NCBI RefSeq assembly: GCF_000003815.2
Contig: NC_049991.1
Location: forward strand, 18,256,037-18,320,036
Length of the DNA: 64,000 nucleotides
DNA from: Branchiostoma floridae
Taxonomy: Eukaryota; Chordata; Leptocardii; Amphioxiformes; Branchiostomatidae
Direction: 5' to 3'
Shown here: in pieces, positions 13,701 through 21,985 of the stretch
Position numbering within the stretch: the stretch's first letter is position 1
How the letters are laid out: each line of letters begins with the position of its first letter
Position numbers and translations under genes: made by a program
The notes under the pieces: generated by a model
Database searches by the model: none
What the model saw: the letters and a program-made list of their open reading frames with translations, nothing else
Told to the model about the DNA's origin: nothing

Positions 13701-16700
13701 GTAAACAACAGCCACGAGAGACTTCAGGCCTGCTATCGGCACATCTGTAAATGTTGTGGATATTTTTATGATTCCATTTGCATTAGTATTGAAATATATG
13801 GTCACTGACACGTCAGATGGAGCAGATATCGTAAATACATTGAGAATTCAACTATCCCTTGTCTATAGCTACGATATAGCCTTTGGTCAGAAATAAAATT
13901 CTATAGATCATTGGTCGTCTATATTTAATCCTAGATAATTGTATGTGTACATTGCTCTTCCTAATAAAGAAATATCACACACATTTTATAGGTTGTCTAA
14001 AACAAATTGAAGCGTACGTATACTAGTATTACATACCGTTAAATGGGAATGAACTATCCAACGATGCAGAGAGGAGTCTCGAGCCGTCCGCTAGGAGAAG
14101 GACTTCTTCGCCTTAACAAAAAATCACCGTATTTTAAGCAAGAAAAACTGCAGGGAATGTCGGTTCCTGAGCTGCAAATGATGATGGAAATAGGACTGTT
14201 TAGTCATAGCCAAAGTTGTAAGTCTGTGGAAGATTTTGCCATGATCAAGATTGGCGAAAGGAGATCATATAGGAATGTACATATTGCGTATCTAACCTTC
14301 AATGCAGATGTTGCTCTCCTCCTGTAGTGTTTTCCCTGCTTCACAGATGCACGTCGCCGTTGTGCCAAACTGTCTCACACAAAATCCTCCGCAATCAGGA
14401 CACACTATATCTGAAAGTACACGTGACAATTCATGGTGTACTTCATTCCATCGTTTTCCTTCTTGTTTTAGATAAATTAGTTTGCTTGAAACTCGGCAAT
14501 ATTTAATGTGTCGCTCACAAAAACCAAATCTTACTCTGTAGATGTTTGAAAAATACCTGAAGGTTTTTCCGAAGCATCACTTGGGCCCACCGCAAGACTG
14601 TACACGGTACCGCCGATGGAGCGCGCGACTGTTTGTCGGGTTGTGACGTTCAGCTGCACAATCCGTCCCGCCACGGAGAAGAACAGCCATCCCTGGTAGA
14701 CTACAACGTCAAGCGGCTGAGACCCAACATTCTCATAGATCACCTTTATGGAAAGGAAGATTAAAAGATTACCTCAAAAATTGCATTCAACCCACTTCAG
14801 CGAATGAAAGTACTAGCTATTGAATTGGTTTCTTATACCCCCTTTCCACTAGGACGGCTCTCTCACCGCGCTCTCTCTGCGACCTACAATTTGACACATC
14901 GTTCAACGAATTGTATCGAAAATAAACGAATCTTGTTACAATTTGTGTGTTTTGTTGTCTTCTCAATCACACTTTTACGTTTTGTATGATATACCCAGTG
15001 TGAAAGCGAATGTTTCACATATGTTATCTAGGTCGTAGTGAGAGCGCAGCACGATCGCCGTCCTAGTGGAAAGGGGGCCTTATACCTATATTCTACTAGA
15101 GGTAAACGTTATACGACCACACTGCGACTGCTGAGGGACCAAATATTTGACAGATCGCTCAACGAATTTCATAAACTATTTTTACGTTTTGTGTGTTTCG
15201 TGCTTTTGGTCACACTTGAACATCTTGCATAATATTCCAGTTACTAAGGCCCCCTTTCCACTAGGACGGCGATCGCGCTGCGCTCTCACTGCGACCTACA
15301 TATGATATGTGTAACCTTCACTTTCACACTGGGTATATCATACAAAACGTAAAAGTGTGATTGAGAAGACAACAAAACGCACAAAGTGTAACAAGATTCG
15401 TTTCTTTTCGATACAATTCGTTGAGCTATATGTCAAATCTTAGGTCGCAGAGAGAGCGCGGCGAGAGCGCCGTCCTAGTGGAAAGGGGGTATAAATGAAT
15501 AGTCAGGAAAATAAAGTGTTACAGTGATCCAATTTTGGTCTCTATATGGTCGTTCCGCGATCGCCACCTACTGGAAAGGGTGTCTTAAAATAAGATGTAA
15601 TTGGACGATACCTCTGATTAAAAATCAGTCAATTTTTTAACCCACCAAAGTAACATCGCTCCTTCTTTCAATCTTTATTTATCAAATCAACATTTCAGAG
15701 TTACCCCTTAGCAGTAGTACCTCTGAATACCGTTGATCTTACAGTATGGAGTAAAATCACACTATTACGATAACTAGACACAGTAGGCATAGCATGAACA
15801 GTACATAGACAAAAAACAAGCATCAGTCAATGATTAGTTATATACACATGCCATGTTACCATTATGGACAAACGGTTACTCACTTGTCTGCCTTCACCTG
15901 TCACTCTGCAGGACTCGACCGTGCCCTTTCCTCCATCTACCCAGTATATCTTGTCTGTGGCTTCATCCACTGAAATCCCTGTGGGCAGGAGAATGTCCGT
16001 CCTGACGATGGTGGTGCGGTTCGAACCGACTGTGGTCACTCGCTCCACTGCTGGGTGCTGGCCCCATTGTGTCCAGAACACATATCTGTAGTGTTGAAAA
16101 GCAAAAGGTTTGCTTGTGACTCTTCGTTAACGTTGTTTAAAAAAATATGGAAAAGGGTAAAAATCAGATTTCTGATGCAGTACCAAGGTCACACACCAGG
16201 GGGCCAAAATGGACCTTAACCTTAGGCTTGACAGCCCCTATCCACATACCAAATATCGTTACAATCCATCCAGAGGTATGTTATGCTGACCACAAATTTT
16301 CGGTAGAACAGACACAAAGACACACCAAAACAATACCTCAATTCTTATGGAGATCCAAATAACATTTCAGACGTTAGTTCGTATATATTCCTTGTAAGAA
16401 TATTTCACATGTACCAAATTTTAAATGACTTCAAAATTGCTTGATTTGAAATGCTGAAAGCCTGTAACAACTATTGCCAAAGCCTCAATGAAAAATAGCT
16501 ATGTCCTAAGATACAATGAAATCTTTACGCAGACGTGGCCCTGAGTTGAAAAAAGGTTGGAGCAAGATAGAATAAGAATTTTCCACACTCGATTATCTGT
16601 GGTGACTAGGGCTGGGTACCGGTACAGAAAATTCAGGTCCAGGTCCGGTTCAGGTCCAAAGGATCAGGTCCAGGTCCGGACCTGAACCTGGACCTGATTC

Positions 16701-19046
16701 AGTACGACTCATACTAATGGTCAATTTCACTACAAAGAAATCTGTTTGGTGGTGTATCAGACTTACACTGGCGTTTTAAAATCCTACAACACTAACTGCA
16801 CATGTACGATTGGCTGTAAAACTTGGTAGAAATTGCCATAAACTCTACTCTACTTCACTCCTGTTATTTTCTTCCACCTGCAAGCGCCCAAATGTGTGAA
16901 TGCCTGATAAAGTAATCTATTAATTTTCTAATCGGTCCAACATCAGGTCCACCCAATTTTTTCAGGTCCGGTTTTTCTGGACCGGTCCAATAAGAAAAAC
17001 CGGTTTTGTACAGGTGTGTACAGCGATCTCGCCCCCCCCCCCCCCCCCCCCCGGGGGCGGAACCCCCGACGATCCCGCCCCCCCGGGGCGANNNNNNNNN
17101 NNNNNNNNNNNNNNNNNNNNNNNNNNNNNNNNNNNNNNNNNNNNNNNNNNNNNNNNNNNNNNNNNNNNNNNNNNNNNNNNNNNNNNNNNNNGTTCGCGAT
17201 AGCTCTGTCTTTTTCCTCAAAAAAGTGTCTTTTTCATTTCATGGCTTGTTTGCATCGAACCATGTAGTATCGACTTTCGAGGTATAACATCTTCAGGTAA
17301 AAAGGTGCTATATAGGTGCCAGGTAACACACCATATACGTTACTCCCCAGGTGCAGTATAGTACCAGGTAGTGAGCCTAATATGCAGTAGCCAGTTGCTC
17401 TTGAGAACCCTCCGAGAAGCAATGTTCTTAAGGGGGACGAAAAAAACTAGTGGGTAAGGGGGGGGGGGGCCGAAAACGCTAAAGGGGGGCGAAAACACTA
17501 GTGATCTCGCCCCTCCCGGGGGGCGAGATCACGGGGGGGGGGCGAGATCGCTATCACATCGGTACGCTGTACCGATACCCAGTCCTAGTGGTGACCGAAG
17601 CGGACACTAAAAAGGATGTGCAACATGATACACCTGTTGGCAAAACTGTCGTAAAATAGTAGTGCCGCAAAGTAGGCGCGTCCATTGGTATGTCTGGAAT
17701 GTTAACTGGCCGCCATTTTGTTTGCCTGTTTACCTCTGTGCAACAACGCCTCGCCTCGGCGTATTACAAACTGCAAGGGTGTGGACTGCTCACTGAGCCT
17801 TGTACGTTTGAAATGAACTGAAAACTTCTGCCAAATTTGCGTAAAGTAACTCATGTCAACACCATAGCTAACATTACTATAACATTAAATCTGGCCGTTA
17901 ACTCAGGGTTTCTGCCCATTGAGAGTCTGAAGTAATGCCTATTAAAGGGATCATCAAAGATATCGGATATATATGCAAGACAAAACCTATCGTCAGTACA
18001 ACGGACGAAAGTAATGAACGTGTAATGTTATGCAGAGCTCACTGCTATCATGACCGAGTCGGATGTGATTCCAAAATGATCGATGCCCGATAATCATACT
18101 GGTACCGACTATTTTAGCCCAGGTAAGATCATTTAGTCATTTATGCACGCACAGTTTTACACTAGAAACAGGACAACCGCTAAAATGTGTGCTACACAAG
18201 AATAATATAATGGGCATCAGAGTGAGCTACTGATTTAATAGAATATGGGAACAGCATTTTGCAAAGTGCTGTTTAGCAACCGATGGCAGGTGTACAATGC
18301 ATTAATGGCCTATTTCCTTTTATTGTAGAATATTGATAAAATTGATAATCATATTGGCTTGAGATAATATTCCAAGTACTTTCAGAGGTGGTTATAATCA
18401 TTGAAATCATAGCATAAAAGTTCATCTGTGTTGGTAGAATACATTATAGAAAACTGCTTACACTTTGCTTCCAACACAGGTCGACAGTAATTGACCGAAA
18501 ATTTAGAATAGTTTAATTAAGTGTTGGAAGTAAATTTTTCTATAACATTGAAATCATGTGGTACTACAAAGACTACAGATAATGATAAATGGCTTACCCA
18601 AGGCGCTTGTGCAGGGTGATTCCGCGGGGTTCTTCGACATCTTCGAAGGCGAGTACGCCGGTTTTACCCGTCGACACTTCTACCACAGTTGTTCTATTTT
18701 TCTCGTTGTCAGTCAGGAACACGGTGCCAAATTGTCCGTCGTACGAAATGCCGTAAGTCTTGACTCCTTCAGCAACTGTTTCTGGATCGTTGTTACCGGC
18801 AGTGCTCCCTCTGAAGACTATACCAGCGTCGAATTCAGCCGAAATTACATAGTCTGATGAAACGTCGATGGCAAACACAGAAGAACCGTTCGCGATCAGA
18901 CATTGTTCCTGTTCTTCTGCGAAGCGTTCAATGTCCAGCACACAAACATGGGTCCCGTTTGAAAAATACAACGTCGAACCAAGCACATCTAACAAGCTTA
19001 CCCGTAAAAGCAAGCAGCACAAAACGGCTTTCCAATAGGACCCCAT
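853..19046 (-). CDS. Gene A: type I membrane mosaic receptor (YWTD propellers, sushi, HYR, GCC2/GCC3)
   Basis: Complete 27-exon model, 5370 nt of CDS (1789 aa), assembled from splice sites with phase checked at every junction. Exons from start to stop: 18598-19046, 15884-16085, 14557-14743, 14297-14410, 13589-13744, 13054-13210, 12324-12542, 11703-11881, 11292-11420, 10837-11010, 10453-10638, 9991-10182, 9472-9720, 8931-9122, 8553-8750, 8034-8222, 7152-7403, 6761-6940, 6391-6591, 5988-6104, 5553-5693, 3864-4094, 3260-3448, 2609-3118, 2085-2246, 1645-1744, 853-967. Order: signal peptide, two propeller-EGF units, sushi x3, HYR, sushi x3, HYR, sushi x2, HYR x2, sushi, furin-site domain, GCC2/GCC3, transmembrane helix, tail. 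The start at 19046 is chosen because it opens a good signal peptide; an upstream in-frame ATG at 19322 would bury it. Tandem propeller-EGF pairs are typical of LRP5/6-type receptors, while the rest resembles SVEP1. I know no named gene with this order. Ligand binding at the cell surface is inferred. Confidence 0.85.
968..1644. other. Last intron of gene A; nothing recognised
   Basis: About 680 bases of AT-rich DNA between the transmembrane and tail exons. No repeat, RNA or coding signal was identified. Confidence 0.5.
2085..2246 (-). CDS. Gene A exon 25: GCC2/GCC3 (ephrin-receptor-like) module
   Basis: Phase 1-1 exon of 162 nt reading [20 protein letters not shown], then GTYQD, CLPCP and [13 protein letters not shown]. 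This is the cysteine-rich module also found in Eph receptors, SCUBE and SVEP1. Its donor sits in a short (GAAT)n stretch. Confidence 0.88.
2609..3118 (-). CDS. Gene A exon 24: furin-site domain preceding GCC2/GCC3
   Basis: A 510-nt phase 1-1 exon (residues ~1495-1664). It has [10 protein letters not shown], then [11 protein letters not shown], then a basic RRKR cluster at 2907-2918 fitting a furin-type site, then a mixed alpha/beta stretch, and it ends [13 protein letters not shown]. The same order (GDC, C-x-[IV]-D-x-V-x-V-x-CG, basic site, closing cysteine pair) occurs in gene C at 58281-58772. I do not recognise it as a named family; a SEA-like self-associating domain is one possibility. 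If cut, the ectodomain could stay attached non-covalently or be shed. Confidence 0.75.
3260..3448 (-). CDS. Gene A exon 23: sushi domain 9
   Basis: Phase 1-1 exon of 189 nt starting [18 protein letters not shown], with [11 protein letters not shown] and a conserved tryptophan before the last cysteine. It is the last sushi domain before the furin-site domain. Confidence 0.88.
3864..4094 (-). CDS. Gene A exon 22: HYR domain 4 (diverged)
   Basis: Phase 1-1 exon of 231 nt reading [18 protein letters not shown], then [17 protein letters not shown], and closing with [17 protein letters not shown]. The start and end match HYR but the middle is diverged and has an extra cysteine. It is separated from the preceding exon by an intron holding the 70-bp hairpin array. 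Confidence 0.82.
4316..4740. repeat. Six-copy 70-bp tandem array of perfect hairpins
   Basis: Unit starts at 4325, 4395, 4465, 4535, 4605 and 4675. Each unit has an 18-base arm TGGAGAATTAATGTGATA, a 10-base spacer GCAACCCCCT and the exact complementary arm, then a ~24-base linker ending CCAGGATTC. Copies differ by only a few bases, mostly in the linker; the last has one arm change (TTATT). The array lies in the intron between exons 21 and 22 of gene A. Confidence 0.95.
4976..5057. repeat. Inverted repeat (foldback)
   Basis: CGCAGTTTGGCCT at 4976-4988 is complementary to AGGCCAAACTGCG at 5045-5057, with an inner imperfect pairing of GGGAAAAGT with ACTTTTCC. The surrounding 4780-5060 is GC-richer than its neighbours. 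It may be the end of a decayed transposon. Confidence 0.6.
5553..6104 (-). CDS. Gene A exons 20-21: HYR domain 3, split by an intron
   Basis: Exon 20 (5988-6104) encodes the first half ([15 protein letters not shown] and [11 protein letters not shown]). Exon 21 (5553-5693) encodes the second half ([19 protein letters not shown] and CSFTVTVEG). The two halves join in phase 1 into one HYR of normal length. Both splice sites are good. Confidence 0.85.
6391..6940 (-). CDS. Gene A exons 18-19: sushi domains 7-8
   Basis: Exons 6761-6940 and 6391-6591, phase 1-1. The first has [19 protein letters not shown] and the second [18 protein letters not shown], then a tryptophan and the closing cysteine. 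Both fit the sushi spacing. Confidence 0.9.
7152..7403 (-). CDS. Gene A exon 17: HYR domain 2
   Basis: Phase 1-1 exon of 252 nt beginning [14 protein letters not shown], followed by [17 protein letters not shown] and [18 protein letters not shown], a textbook hyalin repeat. The sequence around its acceptor (ACATCTGACAGGTGGC) recurs in the upstream intron near 7575, where a SINE-like insertion sits. Confidence 0.92.
7471..7574 (+). mobile_element. Short SINE-like insertion with 12-bp target duplication
   Basis: A 104-bp segment ending in a (GAAC)n tail, flanked on both sides by ACATCTGACAGG (7459-7470 and 7575-7586). A simple-repeat tail plus direct flanking duplications is the signature of target-primed retroposition. 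No RNA polymerase III boxes could be shown. The flanking word also occurs at 7401, so a local duplication may have contributed. Confidence 0.6.
8034..9122 (-). CDS. Gene A exons 14-16: sushi domains 4-6
   Basis: Phase 1-1 exons 8931-9122, 8553-8750 and 8034-8222, each a sushi module ([44 protein letters not shown]). The 5' end of exon 16 and its acceptor lie in a tandemly duplicated 132-bp stretch; the second copy is non-functional (listed separately). Confidence 0.9.
8323..8454 (-). pseudogene. Broken duplicate of the 5' end of gene A exon 16
   Basis: 8191-8322 (exon 16 start plus upstream intron) is repeated with divergence at 8323-8454, a period of 132 bp. The copy keeps about 30 bases of sushi coding sequence (GACCTGTCCAGGGCTAGC region), but the acceptor AG is lost and no rest of the exon follows. 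Confidence 0.8.
9472..9720 (-). CDS. Gene A exon 13: HYR domain 1
   Basis: Phase 1-1 exon of 249 nt. It opens APPDFNNTC and contains [34 protein letters not shown] and CQIRIVV, the hallmarks of a hyalin repeat (an Ig-like beta sandwich). It lies between two blocks of three sushi domains. Confidence 0.9.
9991..11010 (-). CDS. Gene A exons 10-12: sushi domains 1-3
   Basis: Three phase 1-1 exons (10837-11010, 10453-10638, 9991-10182), each one CCP/sushi module with four cysteines and the conserved glycine-tyrosine and tryptophan, for example [19 protein letters not shown] and [19 protein letters not shown]. The first exon must use the acceptor before 11010 rather than the one at 11003, because only the former keeps phase 1. 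Confidence 0.9.
11292..13744 (-). CDS. Gene A exons 5-9: second YWTD propeller and EGF cap
   Basis: Exons 13589-13744, 13054-13210, 12324-12542 and 11703-11881 encode canonical class B repeats: [60 protein letters not shown] and [11 protein letters not shown]. Exon 9 (11292-11420) is an EGF-like domain with [18 protein letters not shown], the typical cap after an LRP propeller. The second propeller (residues ~318-554) is much better conserved than the first. In LRP-family receptors such propeller-EGF units bind extracellular ligands; the partner here cannot be read from sequence. Confidence 0.88.
12067..12290. mobile_element. Decayed copy of the 242-bp MITE family
   Basis: This matches the element at 15248-15489 along its length and in the same orientation: GGCGATCGCGCT, a GGGTATATCATA block, AAAAGTGTGA, ACAACAAAAC and GAGAGCG near the far end. 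The termini are eroded. It lies in the intron between exons 7 and 8 of gene A. Confidence 0.7.
12678..12915. mobile_element. Harbinger-type MITE with TTA duplication
   Basis: A 238-bp element with terminal inverted repeats AGGTGCCCTGTCACTGCACT and further to GCGTC. It is flanked by TTA at 12675-12677 and 12916-12918. A 3-bp TTA/TAA duplication is characteristic of PIF/Harbinger elements. It has no coding capacity. Confidence 0.85.
14297..19046 (-). CDS. Gene A exons 1-4: signal peptide, first YWTD propeller and EGF cap
   Basis: Exon 1 (18598-19046) encodes a hydrophobic leader beginning [16 protein letters not shown], then the first blades (residues ~25-150). Exons 2 and 3 carry LDL-receptor class B blades: the FWTQWG and IYWVDGGKG strands are the YWTD signature, with [10 protein letters not shown] matching the usual blade turn. 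Exon 4 (14297-14410) is a small cysteine-rich EGF-like unit starting [13 protein letters not shown], the position where LDLR-type propellers are capped by EGF. Blades in exons 1 and 3 are diverged. Junction phases are 2, 0 and 1. Intron 1 is 2.5 kb and contains a hAT-type element. Confidence 0.82.
14838..15079. mobile_element. 242-bp MITE, copy 1
   Basis: Terminal inverted repeats CCCCCTTTCCACTAGGACGG, flanked by TTATA at 14833-14837 and 15080-15084. The interior aligns with 15248-15489 in the opposite orientation. It lies in the intron between exons 2 and 3 of gene A. Confidence 0.85.
15248..15489. mobile_element. 242-bp MITE, copy 2 (inverted relative to copy 1)
   Basis: Same terminal repeats and the same 242-bp length as the element at 14838, in reverse orientation. 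The stretch between them (15086-15237) looks like a more decayed relative (ACTGCGACTGCTGAGG, GCTCAACGAATTTC), and a terminal fragment appears at about 15552-15586. Confidence 0.85.
16607..17587. mobile_element. Non-autonomous hAT-type element with 8-bp target duplication
   Basis: Ends TAGGGCTGGGTACCGGTAC and GTACCGATACCCAGTCCTA form inverted repeats. The flanks are GTGGTGAC at 16599-16606 and again at 17588-17595, an exact 8-bp duplication, as hAT elements make. The interior has AGGTCC-rich palindromic sequence at 16630-16700, long C and G homopolymers, GGCGAGATCG repeats, and a 100-base gap. No transposase remains. It sits in intron 1 of gene A. Confidence 0.9.
17092..17191. other. Assembly gap (100 N)
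   Basis: Exactly 100 N, probably a placeholder of unknown true length, next to poly-C/poly-G tracts inside the hAT-type element. Confidence 0.98.
17596..18597. other. Remainder of gene A intron 1; nothing recognised
   Basis: About 1 kb between the hAT-type element and exon 1 of gene A. No exon, RNA or delimited repeat was identified. Confidence 0.5.
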
Positions 19047-19725
19047 GATTCGCGATGCTACTCTGGAGTACGGTGGTGGAACAGGTGTATAAAACAGGCT
19101 CTTCAGAATGCTTCCGTTGTAAGGACTAGATTTTAGAAGTGAACAGGCAAAAATCCTCGCTTGCCAGCTACTGCTACCATTTCGTTTAAAAAATAGGTAT
19201 ACGATTCCTTGTAAAACACTTATAATGGCATTAAGAAATGTTTTAACAAGCAAGGTTTTTGTCAGCGAGAATAAAAATGGACCACCACAGGCTGACCATC
19301 CACCCACGATCAGTTGTCTCAATGCGTCAAAGTCTCGGCAGTCTCTGCAAGCAGGTGGCCGTCGCTGCTATTTTCTGACGCCCGTACATGTACATTTGCA
19401 TGTGAAACAAATGTCTCCTTCCGAGGAAAACATTTCCGTGTGCGTGTGCAAAAGCCGTCCGTTTCAGGGCCCCCATGTCTCCATGGCCGCAGTCAGTGTA
19501 TAGCAATTCCGAGAAGCTCATCACTATTGAAACAAATTAAGGGGATTTTTTTGTGTCAGGTACTAAGTCCCCATGGTCCAAGCTTGGCATTCGTCCAGCG
19601 GTACAGACCGCCCCTTGTCAACCCCGGCTACACACACCGTATGACTTGTGCCTCAAAAGGAAGTCATGATACTGGCACGGAGAGACCTGGGAAGAAACCT
19701 GTAGTATCCTGAACATCAAGACACG
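19047..19725. promoter_or_regulatory. Shared divergent promoter region of genes A and B
   Basis: The start codons of A (minus) and B (plus) are separated by 679 bases, so both promoters and 5' UTRs must lie here unless untranslated exons extend into the genes. A TATAAAA at 19088-19094 on the plus strand is the only TATA-like box I would mention; it may be coincidental. Confidence 0.55.
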
Positions 19726-21985
19726 ATGAATCTCACAACCCTTGTCATATTGATGTGTCTTTTTCCGTGGTCGTTGGCCGGGTGAGTACGTTACCCGATT
19801 TCTACCGGTGCTTCTTACCTAGCTACCCTAAAACATAGTAGTGTACTAGTAAGGAGCCCCGTTAGAAATCAGATGGTACCCAGGCTAGATTACTCTGCTT
19901 ACTAGCTGCTAAAAGTGTCACAATAACATTTTTTTTGGTAATAGTGAGGGCTCTCATCATAGTTGATAGCAAATCCGCACAGCATTGTCCAAAGGCTTGG
20001 GCTAGTTGGGTAGCCCTGGCTGAATTTCTCTCTATAATAAATCAAATCAAATCAAAGCCAGTGTGGATACTGATGTCCTCTGTTATTTTGTCCAAAATAG
20101 CTGGTGCTCCGAACAACGAGCACGTATACTAACCAGACAGGTGTCCTATCGGATACACAGCAGTCAAAGATACACTGTGGACTGTGGTACGTGGGGCTGG
20201 AGCAGCTGTACACGTTACAGGTACGTACTACGTTAACCCTCATCCGACCGTTACATTTTTACGACGAATCTGACCGTATGGGGTCATTTTTGACCCCATT
20301 TTGTTTTGCTCATAGACATATTTCTGCTGGCTTATTTTGTCATTTCTATGTATTTACTGTTTAACTAACCTATGAAAAATATTTTGACAAGTTTTGGTGT
20401 CAGTAGTTATTACTCATTATCATAATTTATGCAGAAAATGAGGAGAAACCACATTTGCTCTGAAAATCTACCATACTCAACTTAATTAAACAATGTTTTG
20501 TCTTATCAATTTCTAAACAATAATTGTGATGATGCAATAATACTGATAGCATAATAATGTTATTCAACATGAAAAAATACAATATTTGTGAAAAGTAACG
20601 AATTTATTACTTAATTATGCACCATATTCCGCCATCTAAACACATACATACAATGACTCTTGTCTATTTTCCCGCAAAGATCTTTCTTGTAGGTTCCTTC
20701 TGCACATTCTGTCCATATATTGTTTTTTTAATTAATTAGAAACATTTTTACTTTCATTAGCATACGTAATTAGTGCGTATTATCATAATTTATGCAGAAT
20801 GGCGAAAAACTGTGTTTTACACTAAAATACTAAATTTCTTTCAAAATGTTCGGTGTTTACTCATCTAAGCAACGATAACTTGTTGCTGCAATAGCAATGA
20901 TGAGGAATGCCTGTTATTTTATTGAAATGTCTTGATATTTATGTAATTAATGATTCATAATTGACTGGGGTCATTTTTGACCCCACCGAACAAGACACAA
21001 ACTTTCAAGTATAGCTTATACAATAATGGGCAAAACTCGGTGAAAAATTGGTAGATGTTGTAAGACATGTATGCAAACAAATTCATGGAAGGAATTTTTT
21101 CTCTGATGAAAAAAATTGCTATAATGGCAGTTTAAAATATAGGCCTGGGGTCCAAAATGACCCCATACGGTCGGATGAGGGTTAATGTAGGCAAATGTAT
21201 GTATAGTAACGATGTTCTCCATTATCAAACGTCTGTGAAAACCAGTGACTATTTTAAGCAAAAGGATGATTGCGTTTGCCTGAATGACGTAGGACAAAAC
21301 GGCTATAGTATCGTGTAATGTATTTCCTGCAGTCAATGCACAGCTTTTTGTGACGAAAGCTTTACTTTTCGTATTTCGGCATGTTTCAAAAGTATGTCAT
21401 ATATGACCTCCGTTGGTGGAAATTAACAATATGTATATGTATGTATGTACTTGTGAACCTACTTTTGGTCCATGATATACTCAAGCATTGAGGCCACATT
21501 GTCGCACAAAGAATCATTCCTTTAAGAGCTGACGGTCGTACGATCGCTAACCTAGGGTATTTTTTGGGATAGCCATGGACGTATCCTACAAAGTTGAGCC
21601 GTCTTGCTACACAACACATTGTCGTAGATCCATGTCGGTGGTTAGTTCTGTCACAGCCTGCTTGAATATACCATGGCGTCAAAAGCACACGAGGACCGCA
21701 CGATGCATTTGACCGCGCCCTAAGTCAACAATACACAGAACTATAATGCTATACGAAAACGTAGATAGCTAAATGTACCTATTCTGCCATTTTAAAAGTG
21801 GTTATCTGGCGCATATGTGAAGTAGGTACTAACTTGTATAGACATTTTGGAAATAAATCAATAAAATCAACACAACAACTTTTCCAGGGATGTTTACAGA
21901 ATTGGATACAAACCCGACTATTACACCACCTACTACACAGGATATTTCTGTTGTCGCGGATGGACTGGATCAAACTGTAACACAG
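19726..21985 (+). CDS. Gene B exons 1-3: signal peptide and EMI domain
   Basis: Exon 1 (19726-19781) is [19 protein letters not shown], a clean signal peptide. Exon 2 (20101-20220) reads [17 protein letters not shown] and [16 protein letters not shown]. Exon 3 (21888-21985) reads [13 protein letters not shown] and [13 protein letters not shown]. The pattern C...C...W..C..YR, then Y...FCCRGW.G..C, is an EMI domain. Its intron 2 contains a piggyBac-type element. Confidence 0.85.

Noticed and set aside
14043..14327. 94-codon plus-strand frame at 14043-14327
   Set aside because: It overlaps gene A EGF exon 4 on the other strand, has no similarity I recognise and no supporting splice sites.
17006..17287. 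Proline/glycine-rich open frames around 17006-17287
   Set aside because: They run through poly-C, poly-G and N within a hAT-type element and are not genes.
19047..19322. Upstream in-frame extension of gene A exon 1 to an ATG at 19322
   Set aside because: The ATG at 19046 opens a clear signal peptide that the longer form would place internally; the extension has no domain.
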